From positions 1 through 50,989 of the forward strand of contig DASTRY010000020.1 of assembly GCA_035760965.1 (NCBI GenBank): a stretch of DNA of 50,989 nt, in the 5' to 3' direction. Source of the DNA: JADGHX01 sp035760965 (GTDB lineage Bacteria; Pseudomonadota; Gammaproteobacteria; Steroidobacterales; Steroidobacteraceae). Made by a program: the position numbers and the translations under genes. The notes beneath the pieces are model-generated. The model was not told the origin of the DNA, did no database searches, and was given only the letters and a program-made list of their open reading frames with translations. Each line of letters starts with the position of its first letter. The first letter of the stretch is position 1. Shown here piece after piece: positions 34,563 to 43,472 of this stretch.

Positions 34563-34857
34563 GCGCTGACTCCCCTACTGGAGGCGCAAGGGTGAGGCAA
34601 ATCGGACCTCGACCGCGTGAATCGGGTTCACAACTTGTGCCCCGCCGCGGCGGGCCCTCTACCAGAATGGGGAGGCGCGTGGCCCCAGGTCGCCATAACG
34701 CGACAATTTGCTGCCGGATCCGCGGCCTACGTCACGCGCCGTCCATGGTCCCGCCATTGAATTGCCACGCACCGCCCCTAGATTACGCGCGCGCGGGACG
34801 CAGGCACTGCCGGGGTGGCAGCGCAGTCCCCGCATAGCGTGAAAGTTGGTTCGTGTC

Positions 34858-34971
34858 ATGGAAATTCTGAGTGTGGTCACGGTGGTCACCGTTGCGCTGA
34901 TGCTGGCGCATTTCGTCTCGTTCGTCAGAGTTCGGTTCTTCTCGGACGAGGTCGGCACCGTCGACAAGTAG
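34858..34971 (+). CDS. Possible 37-residue single-pass membrane protein
   Basis: The frame ATG 34858 to TAG 34971 encodes a peptide with one clear hydrophobic helix (VVTVVTVALMLAHFVSFV) followed by a charged tail (FFSDEVGTVDK). The topology is plausible for a small membrane protein, and a hairpin lies 21 bases after the stop. The ribosome binding site is weak (GTGAAAG region), so translation is uncertain. Confidence 0.35.
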   Translation: MEILSVVTVVTVALMLAHFVSFVRVRFFSDEVGTVDK

Positions 34972-34992
34972 CCGCCCCTGGACGGGCGGCAT

Positions 34993-35018
34993 GCTGGCCG
35001 CGTGCGAACGCGGCCAGC
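34993..35018. terminator. Perfect 10-bp hairpin between a small plus-strand frame and yceI
   Basis: GCTGGCCGCG (34993-35002) and CGCGGCCAGC (35009-35018) flank the loop TGCGAA. It lies 17 bases beyond the yceI stop on the minus strand and beyond the small frame on the plus strand, so it can serve both as a bidirectional terminator. No long T-run is present. A smaller CCGCCC/GGGCGG hairpin lies just left of it. Confidence 0.6.
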
Positions 35019-35035
35019 ACAGCACCGGAATCAAC

Positions 35036-35632
35036 TCACGAGGTTTGCTTGGCGTCTGCGGTCTTCAGAGCTTCGACTTGGATCCGCAGCGTCACTTCCA
35101 TGTTGAAGTGATAGTCCTTGCCGGCGTCGAGACCGAACGCGTCGCGCTGGAACGTCGCGAGCGCATCGGCCCCGCAGTAGTCGCGCTTCAACATCGGATG
35201 CTCGATGCACCTGAAGGAGTTCACCTTCAGGTCGAGGGGCTTCGTCACGCCGTGTAAGGTCAGCTCGCCGGTCACCTTCGGATTTGCGCCGGGCTTGAAG
35301 CCTTCGAGCTTGCCTTTGTAGACGGCGGTCGGGTACTTCGCGGTGTCGAACAAGTCCGGGCCGATCGCCCACTTGTTCAGCGCGTCCTGGCCGAAGTCGA
35401 TGCTCTTCAGATCGACGGTGATCTCCACCGTGCCCGTGCCGGTTTCTTTGTCGAGCACGAGCTTGCCCCTGCTCTTGTTGAGCTTGCCGCGCCACATGGA
35501 AATGCCCAGGTGATCGGCTTCGAAGCTCGGATACGTGTGATCCGGGTCGATGTCGTAGATCGCCGGCGCGGCCAGCGACGTGCCGGTTGCCAGGGCACTC
35601 AGCGCCGCGAGCAGCAGGGTAGTCTTCGTCAC
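35036..35632 (-). CDS. YceI-family periplasmic lipid-binding protein
   Basis: YceI proteins are lipocalin-like and bind isoprenoid-type lipids in the periplasm. The 198-residue product starts at GTG 35632 with a signal peptide (LLLAALSALATGTSLAA) and has the family pattern YDIDPDHTYPSFEADHLGIS near the mature start, then LNKSRGKLVLDKETGTGTVE, GELTLHGVTKPLDLKV and the C-terminal VTLRIQVEALK. Two cysteines (RCIEHP and DYCGAD) may form a disulfide. It is 34 bases downstream of a DoxX-like gene on the same strand. Confidence 0.9.
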   Translation of the reverse strand: MTKTTLLLAALSALATGTSLAAPAIYDIDPDHTYPSFEADHLGISMWRGKLNKSRGKLVLDKETGTGTVEITVDLKSIDFGQDALNKWAIGPDLFDTAKYPTAVYKGKLEGFKPGANPKVTGELTLHGVTKPLDLKVNSFRCIEHPMLKRDYCGADALATFQRDAFGLDAGKDYHFNMEVTLRIQVEALKTADAKQTS

Positions 35633-35666
35633 AATCAGCTCCTTCAGTGAAGAGTCGTCGATTCGC

Positions 35667-36086
35667 TTACTTGCGCAGCGGGATCAGCGCCCGCAACCGC
35701 GCGTCGCGCAGGAACAGCCCGCCCCACGCGAAGAGTCCGAGGTAGACGCCGAACAGGACGTGCGAGAACAAGGGGCTGCCGATGCGCAGATGGCTCGCGA
35801 TGCCGCCGCCGTACATCGCCGTCAGCAGAATCGCGCCGAGCACCGCGGTGCGCGGAATAGCATAGAGGATCGTGCACGTGAGCCCGATGAGCCCGATCTC
35901 GAACGCGAGATGTTCGGGAATCCCCATCTGCCGAAAGGTGTCGTAGACGGCCTGGATGGGAATGAGCTTGATGATCGCGTCGAAGAGCATGAACGCGACC
36001 ACCAGCCCGCTCAGCACGCGGCCGGTCCAGACGAGCTTGTCGACCTTCGCGCTCGGCGCGAGAACATCTTGGGCACTGGCGTTCAT
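35667..36086 (-). CDS. DoxX-like small membrane protein
   Basis: From ATG 36086 the 139-residue product has four hydrophobic helices: RVLSGLVVAFMLFDAIIKL, the segment around LAFEIGLIGLTCTILYAIPR, AVLGAILLTAMYGGGIASHL and LFSHVLFGVYLGLFAWGGLF. The pattern, including AILLTAMYGGGIASHLR, is that of the DoxX-like family found next to redox or stress genes. It probably shares a transcript with the yceI gene 34 bases downstream. The substrate or role is not known. Confidence 0.75.
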   Translation of the reverse strand: MNASAQDVLAPSAKVDKLVWTGRVLSGLVVAFMLFDAIIKLIPIQAVYDTFRQMGIPEHLAFEIGLIGLTCTILYAIPRTAVLGAILLTAMYGGGIASHLRIGSPLFSHVLFGVYLGLFAWGGLFLRDARLRALIPLRK

Positions 36087-36388
36087 TTGCAGAATCCCCG
36101 TGTTGGATGGTGAGTCTGGCTCTAGGACGAACCACGCTGCGCGATTCCGACACGCGACAACGCGTTTTCGCTGACCCGGGTGGGCGGCAAGGATGCACGG
36201 TCCGCGTTCGAGGCGCGAGCCGGCCACTGGTGAGCCGACACCTTATGAAAGGTCCGCGCCGACATGACGCCGCAGGATCTCGTGTCGGCGGCGTCGGCCG
36301 TGATCTCGTAGCCGGAGTGCCGACCGCGGCATAGCTTGGGGCACCGATCGTAATCATCGGAGCGACGCGCCGGTGCTAGCTTTGGAGA
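36087..36388. other. 302-base divergent intergenic region
   Basis: This gap separates the leftward DoxX-like gene from the rightward DUF4159 gene and should carry promoters for both. I see no clear consensus promoter, operator dyad or small gene. GGAGA sits just before ATG 36389 as a ribosome binding site. Confidence 0.5.
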
Positions 36389-37156
36389 ATGCTCACGCGG
36401 CTGCGCCCCGCTCTGCTGACGCTTGCCCTCGCGGCGCCGCTCGCCTGCGCGGCGCTGCTCGGTGATTCGGGCATCGCCTCGCCAACGCGCAGTACGTCGA
36501 GCAGCGAGTTCCACTTCGCGCGCATGATCTACACCGACTCGCCGCAGTTTCGCGGTTTCGGGCGAGGCTGGTGGCAACAGGACTGGCCGACTGCGGAGAC
36601 GCACTTTCTCGAGAGTGTGCGTCGGCTCACCCGCGTCAATTCCGGCGATCCCGTCACGCTGCGTGTGACCGACGACGCGCTCTTCGACTATCCCTGGCTC
36701 TATGCGACTCAGGTGGGCTACTGGGAGCTCAGCGACGAGGAGATCGCGAGACTGCGCGAGTACCTGCTGCGCGGCGGCTTCCTCATGGCGGATGATTACT
36801 GGGGCGAGGACGAACGCGCCGTGTTCGAGGCGACGATGTTGCGCGTCTTCCCCGATCGGCCCATCGTCGAGATCCAGCGCGGCGATGCGGTGCTGCACGT
36901 GCCGTTCACGATCGACGAGTTCACGCAGATCCCGGGCTTGCGGCACGTGCGCGGCTTCATGAACCTGGATCAACTCCCGCCGCCCCGCTGGCGCGGCATC
37001 TACGATGACAACGGCCGGCTCATGGTGGCGATGAACTACAACCAGGACGTCGGCGATTCGTGGGAGGAAGCGGACACACCCGACTATCCCGAGCCCATGA
37101 CGGCTCTCGGCTACCGCTTCGGCATCAACTACATCGTGTATGCGATGACGCATTAG
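36389..37156 (+). CDS. DUF4159 domain-containing exported protein
   Basis: The 255-residue product has a signal peptide (LLTLALAAPLACAALLG) followed by a single DUF4159 domain: FHFARMIYTDSPQF, GWWQQDWPTAETHFLESV, LTRVNSG, LFDYPWLYATQVGYWELS, LREYLLRGGFLMADDYWG and the C-terminal YRFGINYIVYAMTH. The fold resembles a glutamine-amidotransferase/ThuA-like Rossmann domain, but no catalytic activity is established. In many bacteria such proteins occur with MoxR/DUF58 or BatA-type genes; none are here, so the gene is solitary. Confidence 0.85.
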   Translation: MLTRLRPALLTLALAAPLACAALLGDSGIASPTRSTSSSEFHFARMIYTDSPQFRGFGRGWWQQDWPTAETHFLESVRRLTRVNSGDPVTLRVTDDALFDYPWLYATQVGYWELSDEEIARLREYLLRGGFLMADDYWGEDERAVFEATMLRVFPDRPIVEIQRGDAVLHVPFTIDEFTQIPGLRHVRGFMNLDQLPPPRWRGIYDDNGRLMVAMNYNQDVGDSWEEADTPDYPEPMTALGYRFGINYIVYAMTH

Positions 37157-37310
37157 CGCGGCTGCCGCTGCGGTGTGCGGGAGAGCGCGCGCGGTGTGAA
37201 CGTCTAGCCGACGCCCGACGACCCGATCCGCGAAACTCGGCCCTTCTGGGCCTTCCCTCGGACCCAGCCAAGGGCCATTCTGCCTCACCACTCAATCCAA
37301 GGAGCCGCGA

Positions 37311-37736
37311 ATGAAGCCGATGAAAACGATGACTGGCGTGCTTGCCCTCTCGCTCGTGCTGCTTGGCGCGATCGATTCCCGCGCCGAGGATGCGCCGAAA
37401 GACGCGAAAGAAGCCGCCGTGAAGCCGCTGCTTTCACAGGACCTCCCCGACGTGGCCGGCAAGGAAGTGGAGATGTTGACCGTCGAGTATCCGCCCGGCG
37501 GCTCGTCGAAGCCTCACCGGCACAATGCCGATGTATTCGTCTATGTGCTCTCCGGCTCGGTGGTGATGCAGGTCGACGGCCAGGAGGCGGTAACACTGGG
37601 CGCCGGTCAGACTTTCCACGAGAGACCCACCGACGTGCATCGTGTGTCGGCCAACGCGAGCAAGACGACGCCGGCCAAGTTCGTCGTGTTCATCGTGAAG
37701 GACAAGGGAAAGGCGACGACGCAGCCGGTGAGCTAA
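37311..37736 (+). CDS. Exported cupin-domain protein
   Basis: The 141-residue protein has a signal peptide (MTGVLALSLVLLGAIDSRA) and a single cupin barrel: VEYPPGGSSKPHRHNADVF, YVLSGSVVMQVDGQE and LGAGQTFHERPTDVHRVSAN. Metal-ligand histidines are present (HRH and a later H in TDVHRV), but the usual glutamate after the HxH is replaced within NADVFVYV. The function is unknown; small periplasmic cupins of this kind may bind a metal or a small ligand. AAGGAG lies 7 bases before ATG 37311. Confidence 0.85.
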   Translation: MKPMKTMTGVLALSLVLLGAIDSRAEDAPKDAKEAAVKPLLSQDLPDVAGKEVEMLTVEYPPGGSSKPHRHNADVFVYVLSGSVVMQVDGQEAVTLGAGQTFHERPTDVHRVSANASKTTPAKFVVFIVKDKGKATTQPVS

Positions 37737-37899
37737 TCGCCGCGCAGTCTCTCGGGTCGCGCGTGTGAACGGGACCGCACTTGTCGCTTAGCACCGTCCC
37801 GTGGGCGTGAGCGTCCGACGCGGCACGCGCCCACGGCGCCAACGGGTTTTCGTCACTACGCCGCGCACGAGCGTACGCGCGCGGCGCGATGGGCTCTTG

Positions 37900-37971
37900 T
37901 TGCGGGCAGTGGCCCAACGCGCGCCGCGCGAAGGCGCCTCTTGCGGGCAGTACCCCAACGCGCGCCGCGCG
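37900..37971. repeat. Imperfect 31-bp GC-rich direct repeat, two copies
   Basis: Copy 1 (37900-37930) and copy 2 (37941-37971) share TTGCGGGCAGT, two variable bases, then CCCAACGCGCGCCGCGCG. The period is 41 bases. They sit in the 308-base gap between the cupin and hemerythrin genes; no gene is visible there. The flanking DNA is also rich in GCGC and GCCGGC motifs. Confidence 0.75.
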
Positions 37972-38044
37972 CACAACGCGACCGGCGCGCTCTTCTCTGC
38001 GCGCCGGTCCAGCGGGATGAGGCTTGCCGAGATCGCTCGCGCGA

Positions 38045-38629
38045 CTAGCGCAGGCCGGCCGCCATCCGCCCGAGCATGGTCCGACTGGCTCGGCGTCCCG
38101 AATTCGAGCCGAGACGCTTCTGCTGGGACATGAGCTCCTGCTTGCGCGTCGCCAGCTGCTCGCCAAGCGCTACGAGGTCCATGTCGGACTTGCGCGCCTT
38201 CGCGAACATGCCGTCGCGCTTTTCCTCTTCGTTCACGTGGTGCTTGACCATCTCCGACAGCACCGTGACGCGCGCGTCGTAGTACTCGTCCTGCGGACCC
38301 GAGCCCTCGATCTCCGCGATCAGCTTCTTTGCGCTTTCGTGCTCGATCTCGGCTTCGTGATGGATGTCCTCCTCCTGCGTCGCTTCGAGGAACGCGGGAT
38401 AGAAGATCTCGTGCTCGATGAGGGTGTGCACCTTGAGCGCCGTGCAGATCTTGTTCGCCAGCTCGAGCTTGCGGTCGTCGGATCGCGCTTTCTCGAACTG
38501 CTCGAACCAGCCCTCCACTTCGCGGTGATCCGCTTTCAGCAGGCTGATGGCGTCCATCGCACGCGAGCTGCGGCGCTGGGTGGAGCGGCTCCCGCGACCT
38601 GTGCGTGATTTGCGTTTGGCTCTGGCCAT
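38045..38629 (-). CDS. Hemerythrin HHE-domain protein
   Basis: HHE proteins bind a di-iron centre and may sense or carry O2, or protect against nitrosative stress. The 194-residue cytoplasmic product has a basic N-terminus, then the ligand pattern of the four-helix bundle: LLKADHREVEGWF (H35), KVHTLIEHEIFYPAF (H68, H73), DIHHEAEIEHESAK (H90, H91, H97) and MVKHHVNEEEKRDGMFAKAR (H130, E region). The last 40 residues are basic and probably disordered. No partner genes are recognisable next to it. Confidence 0.88.
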   Translation of the reverse strand: MARAKRKSRTGRGSRSTQRRSSRAMDAISLLKADHREVEGWFEQFEKARSDDRKLELANKICTALKVHTLIEHEIFYPAFLEATQEEDIHHEAEIEHESAKKLIAEIEGSGPQDEYYDARVTVLSEMVKHHVNEEEKRDGMFAKARKSDMDLVALGEQLATRKQELMSQQKRLGSNSGRRASRTMLGRMAAGLR

Positions 38630-38795
38630 TCGTGTGACTCCGTCTGTGATCTCGGGCGCTATGCCCTCCCGCCCGGCACGTTACGGAGAGTGAGGCGCCG
38701 CTCACAGTCGAGCCGCACTGCTTTCGGCGTCAGTGCAGTCCTACGCCGACGCGATCACCGATCTGTCGGACGGTTCGATCGCGGTGCCGGAGCGC

Positions 38796-39368
38796 TCAGA
38801 GAATGCGCTTCACGCGCATTGCCGGTCCGGAAGGGCCCGTGAGGAAGAACGAGCCGAGACTGCCGTGCTTGATCGTCACCGTCTCACCCGCGACGGGCCG
38901 CCAACTGATCGCCGAGTGCTGCGTCTCGACCCACACCTGATCGTTGTCGAGCTCGATTCTGAATTCGCCGTGCGCGCGCTCGGACACGGATTTGACGCGT
39001 GCGGTCAGCTCCCGCCGTGAATCGTCATCCGCGAGACCCGCGGCTGCTCGCTGCTTGCGCAGCAGTTCCGGTGATGCGCCGAACTCGGCTTGTTCACGCG
39101 ACACCGCCGGTGTGCCCACCCCTTGGGGTGGAGACGGCGTGGTCGCCGCCACCGTGGGGGTCGGCTTTGGCGCCGCCGCCGTCTCCACCCCGACCTTGTG
39201 CCCGAGTCGCATCATGCGATCGTCGTAGCACCGCAGCCGGGCGTTGCTGTCCGCAACCTGCGTGCACTCGACCAGGCTCTGGTCCGCAGACTGCGCGAAA
39301 CACACCGGGCTGCTCCACGCACCGGCTAGGAGCGTGAATGAAATCGCGAACGCAGTCGTTTGCTTCAT
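38796..39368 (-). CDS. Secreted protein of unknown function with a cysteine-pair N-terminus
   Basis: The 190-residue product has a signal peptide (FAISFTLLAGAWSSPVCFA), then VECTQVADSNARLRCYDD, a pattern of two cysteines about 15 residues apart seen in several proteobacterial envelope proteins. A Pro/Thr/Ala-rich linker (about 65-90) and a C-terminal beta-rich domain (LTARVKSVSERAHGEFRI, QVWVETQHSAISWRP, GSLGSFFLTGPSGPAMRVKR) follow. GGGGAAG precedes ATG 39368. I do not recognise a characterised family. Confidence 0.75.
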   Translation of the reverse strand: MKQTTAFAISFTLLAGAWSSPVCFAQSADQSLVECTQVADSNARLRCYDDRMMRLGHKVGVETAAAPKPTPTVAATTPSPPQGVGTPAVSREQAEFGASPELLRKQRAAAGLADDDSRRELTARVKSVSERAHGEFRIELDNDQVWVETQHSAISWRPVAGETVTIKHGSLGSFFLTGPSGPAMRVKRIL

Positions 39369-39401
39369 GACTTCCCCCGCGTCATGACTCCCCTACGAGA
39401 G

Positions 39402-39431
39402 GAGGTGGCGAGCCGCAGGGCTCGCCACCTC
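39402..39431 (-). terminator. Strong hairpin after the TonB-dependent receptor gene
   Basis: GAGGTGGCGAGCC (39402-39414) and GGCTCGCCACCTC (39419-39431) form a perfect 13-bp stem with loop GCAG, 20 bases beyond the receptor stop codon in the direction of transcription. The T-run after the stem is weak (CTCTCGT). Confidence 0.75.
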
Positions 39432-39451
39432 GTTCGCCGGGATCTCTCAGC

Positions 39452-41921
39452 TCAGAAATTCACCTTGAATGCCACGAAGTAGCGACGTCCGAGGTTGTCG
39501 TAGAAGCCCGGGCTCGTGAACCCGGCACCGCTGCTCGGCAGAACATAGTTGGTCGGGTTCTGGCAACCCGGAGCACCACCGCAGACGTTCGCCAGGTCCG
39601 CCGGATTCGGGTAGTCCTCGGGCGTGTAGCCGCGCCGCGCCCCCGCGGCGCTCGGATTGTTGCTGTTGTCTCCGACGACCGGCGGATCCTTGTCGAAGAG
39701 ATTGTCGATGCCCGCGCGCACCATGAACCTGTCGTTCATGGCCCACGTCAGCGAGAAATCGAACTGATCGTAGCTCGGCGTCTTGAGCGCCGTTCCCGGC
39801 GTGTAGCTCAGGATGACTCCATCACCGCCCGCCGCGACTCTCTCGTTGTTCTTGATGATCGCGTCCTCCGTGGCCTTGTTCGCCGGCCAGACCGACGGTA
39901 GATGCCTCCAGCGGAGATTGAAGTTCCAGCTCGGCAGCTGATAGTTGAATGCAGTAGCGAGCTTATAGGAGTAAGCGCCCGGGTTGGTCCCGCTCAGCGT
40001 CGGACCGAGCGAGCCCTTCCAGTCGGTCTCGACGTCGAAAGGCAATGCGGACTGCTTGGTCTTGTAGTAGTCCAAGAAGGTCGCCTGCATGTTCACGCCG
40101 AAGCGTCCGGGCACTTTGGAGAGGCCCAGATCCGAGAGATTCGCGAACCAGTTGAGCTGCAGGTCCAGACCCTGGGTTGCGATCGTGGCCTGGTTGTCGT
40201 ATCGGACCAGCGCGGTCGTCGGATTGCCATTACCCGCGTTGCGCGGCACGTTCTGGCACGCCTCCGTTGCCGCCTGCGCCGCCGCCTCCGCGGCGTTGGT
40301 CACAGTCACCGTGCCGTAGCAGAGGTAACGAGCGTAGTCGATCGAGTACTGCTGGATGGCATCCGTGATGTCGAACTTCCACCAGTCGAGAGCGAGCGAC
40401 AGATTGGAGAGCCATGGGCTGTCCGCGCGTGAGTTGAAGACCACGCCCGCTGTCCATGTATCGGCTCTTTCGGGCTTCAGCTCCGCATTGCCCTCGTTGT
40501 ACACCCAGGCGAAAGCGCCGCCGGCGGCCGCCGGCGCGTTGGCCACGTTGTAGTACTGATCGGCGGCCGCTCCCATCTGCGCCTGGCAGATGAGCTTCGT
40601 GCTCTGGGCGCCTGCGGCAGTCTGTCCGGAAGCGACTACCGGGTCCGTCTCTCCCGGAGTCACGACGGGATCAGGCCCCGAGCCGCCCGCGCCGAACGGC
40701 GCATTGGAGCGCACGCCGCATGGATCGCCGAATCGACCGTCCGCCGTGAAGATCTCCTGCAGATGCAGGTAGAGCTCACCGAGATTCGGCGCGCGCACCG
40801 CGCGATTGAAGCCGCCGCGGAAGCGCACCCAATCGTTCAGCTCGATGTTGCTGTTGATCTTGAAGGTGAAGTTCCTGCCCGTGGTCGAATAGTCGGACTC
40901 ACGACCACCGAGCTCGAGCTCGAATCTCTTCAGGAATTTCAGATCCGAGAGCACCGGAACGAGCAGCTCGCCGTAGTAATCCTTGACGTTGAGGGAGGCA
41001 TCGAGATAGCCCGTGGGATACACGCCGATCACCTGGTCGGTGAACGATGCCGTCGACTGCAGAATATCCGGGTTGAACTGCACGGAGTTCTTTCGATACT
41101 GGATGCCCACGGCGCCGCGCCACTCGCCGGCCCAGCCGTTGAAGAGGCCGCCCTGGAAAGTCAGCTCGCCGATGTCCTGCTGATTCTGCGTGCGCGCCTG
41201 TAGAGGGGCCTCTGCAGCGTACCTGCAGTCCTCGCTGGGCACCGCATCGCCCATGAAGAGGGTTTCGTAGAACCCGCTGGTGCAGGGCACCGGCACCGTG
41301 CCGAAATTGGGCGAAGCGCCGTTCGCGTTGCCGAACAGGCGGGAGTTGCGACCGTAGTCCGGCGCGTTCACCAGCTCGCGCCAGCGCGTGAGTGAGTTGT
41401 CGCCGATGGCAACGTTGTACGTGCTCGATTGTCCGCGCGACCAGTAGAACTCGCCGGTCCAGTCCTTCACTGGAAGCTTGAAGTCGAAGCCGGTCTCGAT
41501 CTGCCAGACGTTGTTCGTGTTCACGGTCGCGCGTTGCGGGAAGCTGCCGTCCGGGTAAGTCTCCGCGATCCAGGTGGCGGCGGGATTCGGCCGGCTGTTC
41601 AGCAGCACCGCCATCTCGACCGGAACGGGATGCTGAGCACCCGGCTGCCCGTGCGCGATGAAGTTCGGGTTGGCATAGGCCGGGTTCGTCGGGTCCGCGA
41701 TTGCAGCAGCGAACTGCGACGGGTCCAGCGTGGGGAGAATCGGGCTGTCGGTGGTCGGGTTGTACGGCACTTGGGCTTCCCAACCGAAACTGGCGTTGGT
41801 CGGGATGAGGCGCGTGCTCGTCTTGCTTTCCGCGTACGTTGCGCGGGCAAAGAAGGTCACGTTGTCGGCGACGTCCCACTTGCCCGAGCCGAAGAACGAA
41901 TATCGTGTTTGCGGCGATTCG
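39452..41921 (-). pseudogene. TonB-dependent receptor lacking its N-terminus and plug domain
   Basis: The frame is clean from about 41920 to the stop at 39452 and encodes a large receptor beta-barrel. It starts RYSFFGSGKWDVADNVTFFA and continues through VRFRGGFNRAVRAPNLGELY (the receptor-family box), LDWWKFDITDAIQQYSI, FDFSLTWAMNDRFMVRAGID and NLFDKDPP, to the C-terminal RRYFVAFKVNF with a terminal Phe. The signal peptide, TonB box and plug are absent: upstream of about 41921 the DNA becomes the tuf gene in another frame. Initiation at GTG 41860 would give an 802-residue barrel without export signal. The substrate cannot be told. Confidence 0.88.
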
Positions 41922-42872
41922 ATCCTTCGTCAGCACGTACACCTCGCACTCGAAATGAGTATGCGGCGTGATGCTGCAGGGACTCGCGAGCACCTGACCT
42001 CGCTCGACTTCCTCACGCTTCAAGCCACGGAGCAGCACGCCCACGTTCTCGCCTGCACGGCCCTCATCGACGAGCTTGCGAAAGATCTCGATGCTCGTGC
42101 AGGTGGTCTCGAGCGTCGGGCGCAGGCCCACGACCTCGACCGCATCGTTCACGCGAACGACACCGCGCTCGATCGGGCCGGTGACCACGGTACCGCGACC
42201 CGCGATCGAGTAGACGTCCTCGATGCGCAGGAGAAACGGCGCGTTGATCACGCGCTCAGGCAGCGGAATGTATCGGTCCATCTCCGCCACCAGCTTGACG
42301 ATCGACGGCACACCGAGCTCGCCACGGTTGCCCTCGAGCGCGAGCAACGCACTGCCTCTGACGACCGGCGTCGTCTCGCCCGGGAAGCCATGCCGCGTCA
42401 GCAGCTCACGTAGCTCCATCTCCACGAGATCGAGCAGCTCGACGTCCGTTACCAAATCGGCCTTGTTAATGAACACGACCATGTGCGGCACGCCCACCTG
42501 GCGCGCGAGCAGGATGTGCTCGCGCGTCTGAGGCATCGCGCCCTCCGTGGCCGAGACGACCAGGATCGCGCCGTCCATCTGAGCCGCGCCGGTGACCATG
42601 TTCTTCACGTAGTCCGCGTGACCCGGACAATCGACGTGAGCGTAGTGCCGCGTCGCCGACTCGTACTCGACATGCGCCGAGTTGATCGTGATGCGGCGAG
42701 CACGCTCCTCGGGCGTCTTGTCGAGGTCATCCACCCCCAGAGACTTTCCGCCGTGCAGCTCCGCCATCACTTTGGTGACCGCCGCCGTCAGCGTCGACTT
42801 GCCATGGTCCACGTGACCGATGGTGCCGATGTTCATGTGCGGCTTGGTGCGCTCGAACTTCTGCTTCGACAT
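41922..42872 (-). pseudogene. tuf: Divergent elongation factor Tu gene truncated after 317 codons
   Basis: From ATG 42872 (AAGGAG 9 bases upstream) the product is EF-Tu: SKQKFERTKPHMNIGTIGH, P-loop GHVDHGKST, switch region ARRITINSAHVEYE, DCPGHADYVKNMVTGAAQMD, NKADLV and RGSALLALEG, and domain II up to ECEVYVLTKD. Domain III (about 80 residues) is missing; at 41922 the sequence enters the middle of a TonB receptor gene. In tuf frame the reading continues as unrelated residues to a stop at 40899. Compared with E. coli EF-Tu it has GKST for GKTT and ARRITIN for ARGITIN, and other changes. None of the usual tuf neighbours (fusA, rpsJ, secE, tRNA) is present. Confidence 0.88.
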
Positions 42873-42954
42873 GTTTGCGATCTCCTTCGTGAGTCCACTT
42901 TCACTATGGCCGGTGGACTGGCGACCACCTGCCACGGAGATGCGGCAGGGTTTT

Positions 42955-43083
42955 CTAGCGCTGGCGAGCCTCGCGGGCCGCGGCGCCGGTATCCGCGCGC
43001 ACGGCGTCGTCGGCGCGACGGACGGGCGCGCCGGATGCGGCAATGTCAGTGATGCGGTTGATGGACATGTCTTCGGACTTCAT
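42955..43083 (-). CDS. Possible 42-residue peptide upstream of tuf
   Basis: ATG 43083 to TAG 42955 encodes MKSEDMSINRITDIAASGAP followed by an Arg/Ala/Asp-rich tail. The start resembles a real N-terminus, but no family is recognised and the ribosome binding site is weak. It lies 82 bases upstream of the tuf start, after a terminator hairpin, in a 600-base region with no other convincing gene. Confidence 0.25.
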   Translation of the reverse strand: MKSEDMSINRITDIAASGAPVRRADDAVRADTGAAAREARQR

Positions 43084-43137
43084 CAAATCGATCTCAACGC
43101 AGTCGTGCACAGCTGAACGACGCGATACCGGAAACGA

Positions 43138-43172
43138 GAAAGCCCCCTCCGGCAGGACCGAAGGGGGCTTTC
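43138..43172. terminator. Rho-independent-like terminator with 11-bp stem
   Basis: GAAAGCCCCCT (43138-43148) and AGGGGGCTTTC (43162-43172) form a perfect stem around a 13-base loop. CTTTC lies at the 3' end of the stem on both strands, and on the minus strand TCGTTTCC follows, so it can act in both directions. By position it could end the oxidoreductase transcript (300 bases upstream on the minus strand) before tuf. Confidence 0.75.
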
Positions 43173-43472
43173 TGGTGTTCTTGCAGCTCGTATGGCGCTC
43201 AAACGCTAGGCGCGACCCTCCCGTCCCGTTTCGGGCAGGCATTCTGAAGATTCGAGCAGGGTGGCGATGAAGCGCATGACGGCGAAGTGTGGGGACGGCA
43301 CATCCTGAAGTCAATGCGAGATCGCTAGATCACTGTGCCCGTGCTTCTTGGCGATCTCGAATGAGGGGCGCGGCCTGCCACCTCCGCAGGTACATTCCGC
43401 GGGCGGGCTCATACACGCAGCCGGCTCACCCCAACAGCGGCAGCCGACCGCGTGCATCGATGGACGCGTCGC
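43173..43472. other. 300-base gap without a recognisable gene
   Basis: I see no protein-like frame on either strand. The segment contains GGGGACGGCACATC (about 43294-43308), a phrase often found near repeat-associated elements in Proteobacteria, but no transposase or inverted repeats support that here. Confidence 0.4.

Noticed and set aside
37239..37252. GGCCC-TTCT-GGGCC as a terminator after the DUF4159 gene
   Set aside because: A five-bp stem is common by chance at this GC content and it lies over 80 bases after the stop.
40899..42872. Reading the tuf frame through as one 657-residue EF-Tu fusion protein
   Set aside because: After residue 317 the translation is unrelated and lies out of frame over a clear receptor gene, so it is a read-through artefact of the junction.
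43290..43310. A repeat-element signature GGGGACGGCACATC
   Set aside because: No transposase, inverted repeat or second copy is visible in the window.
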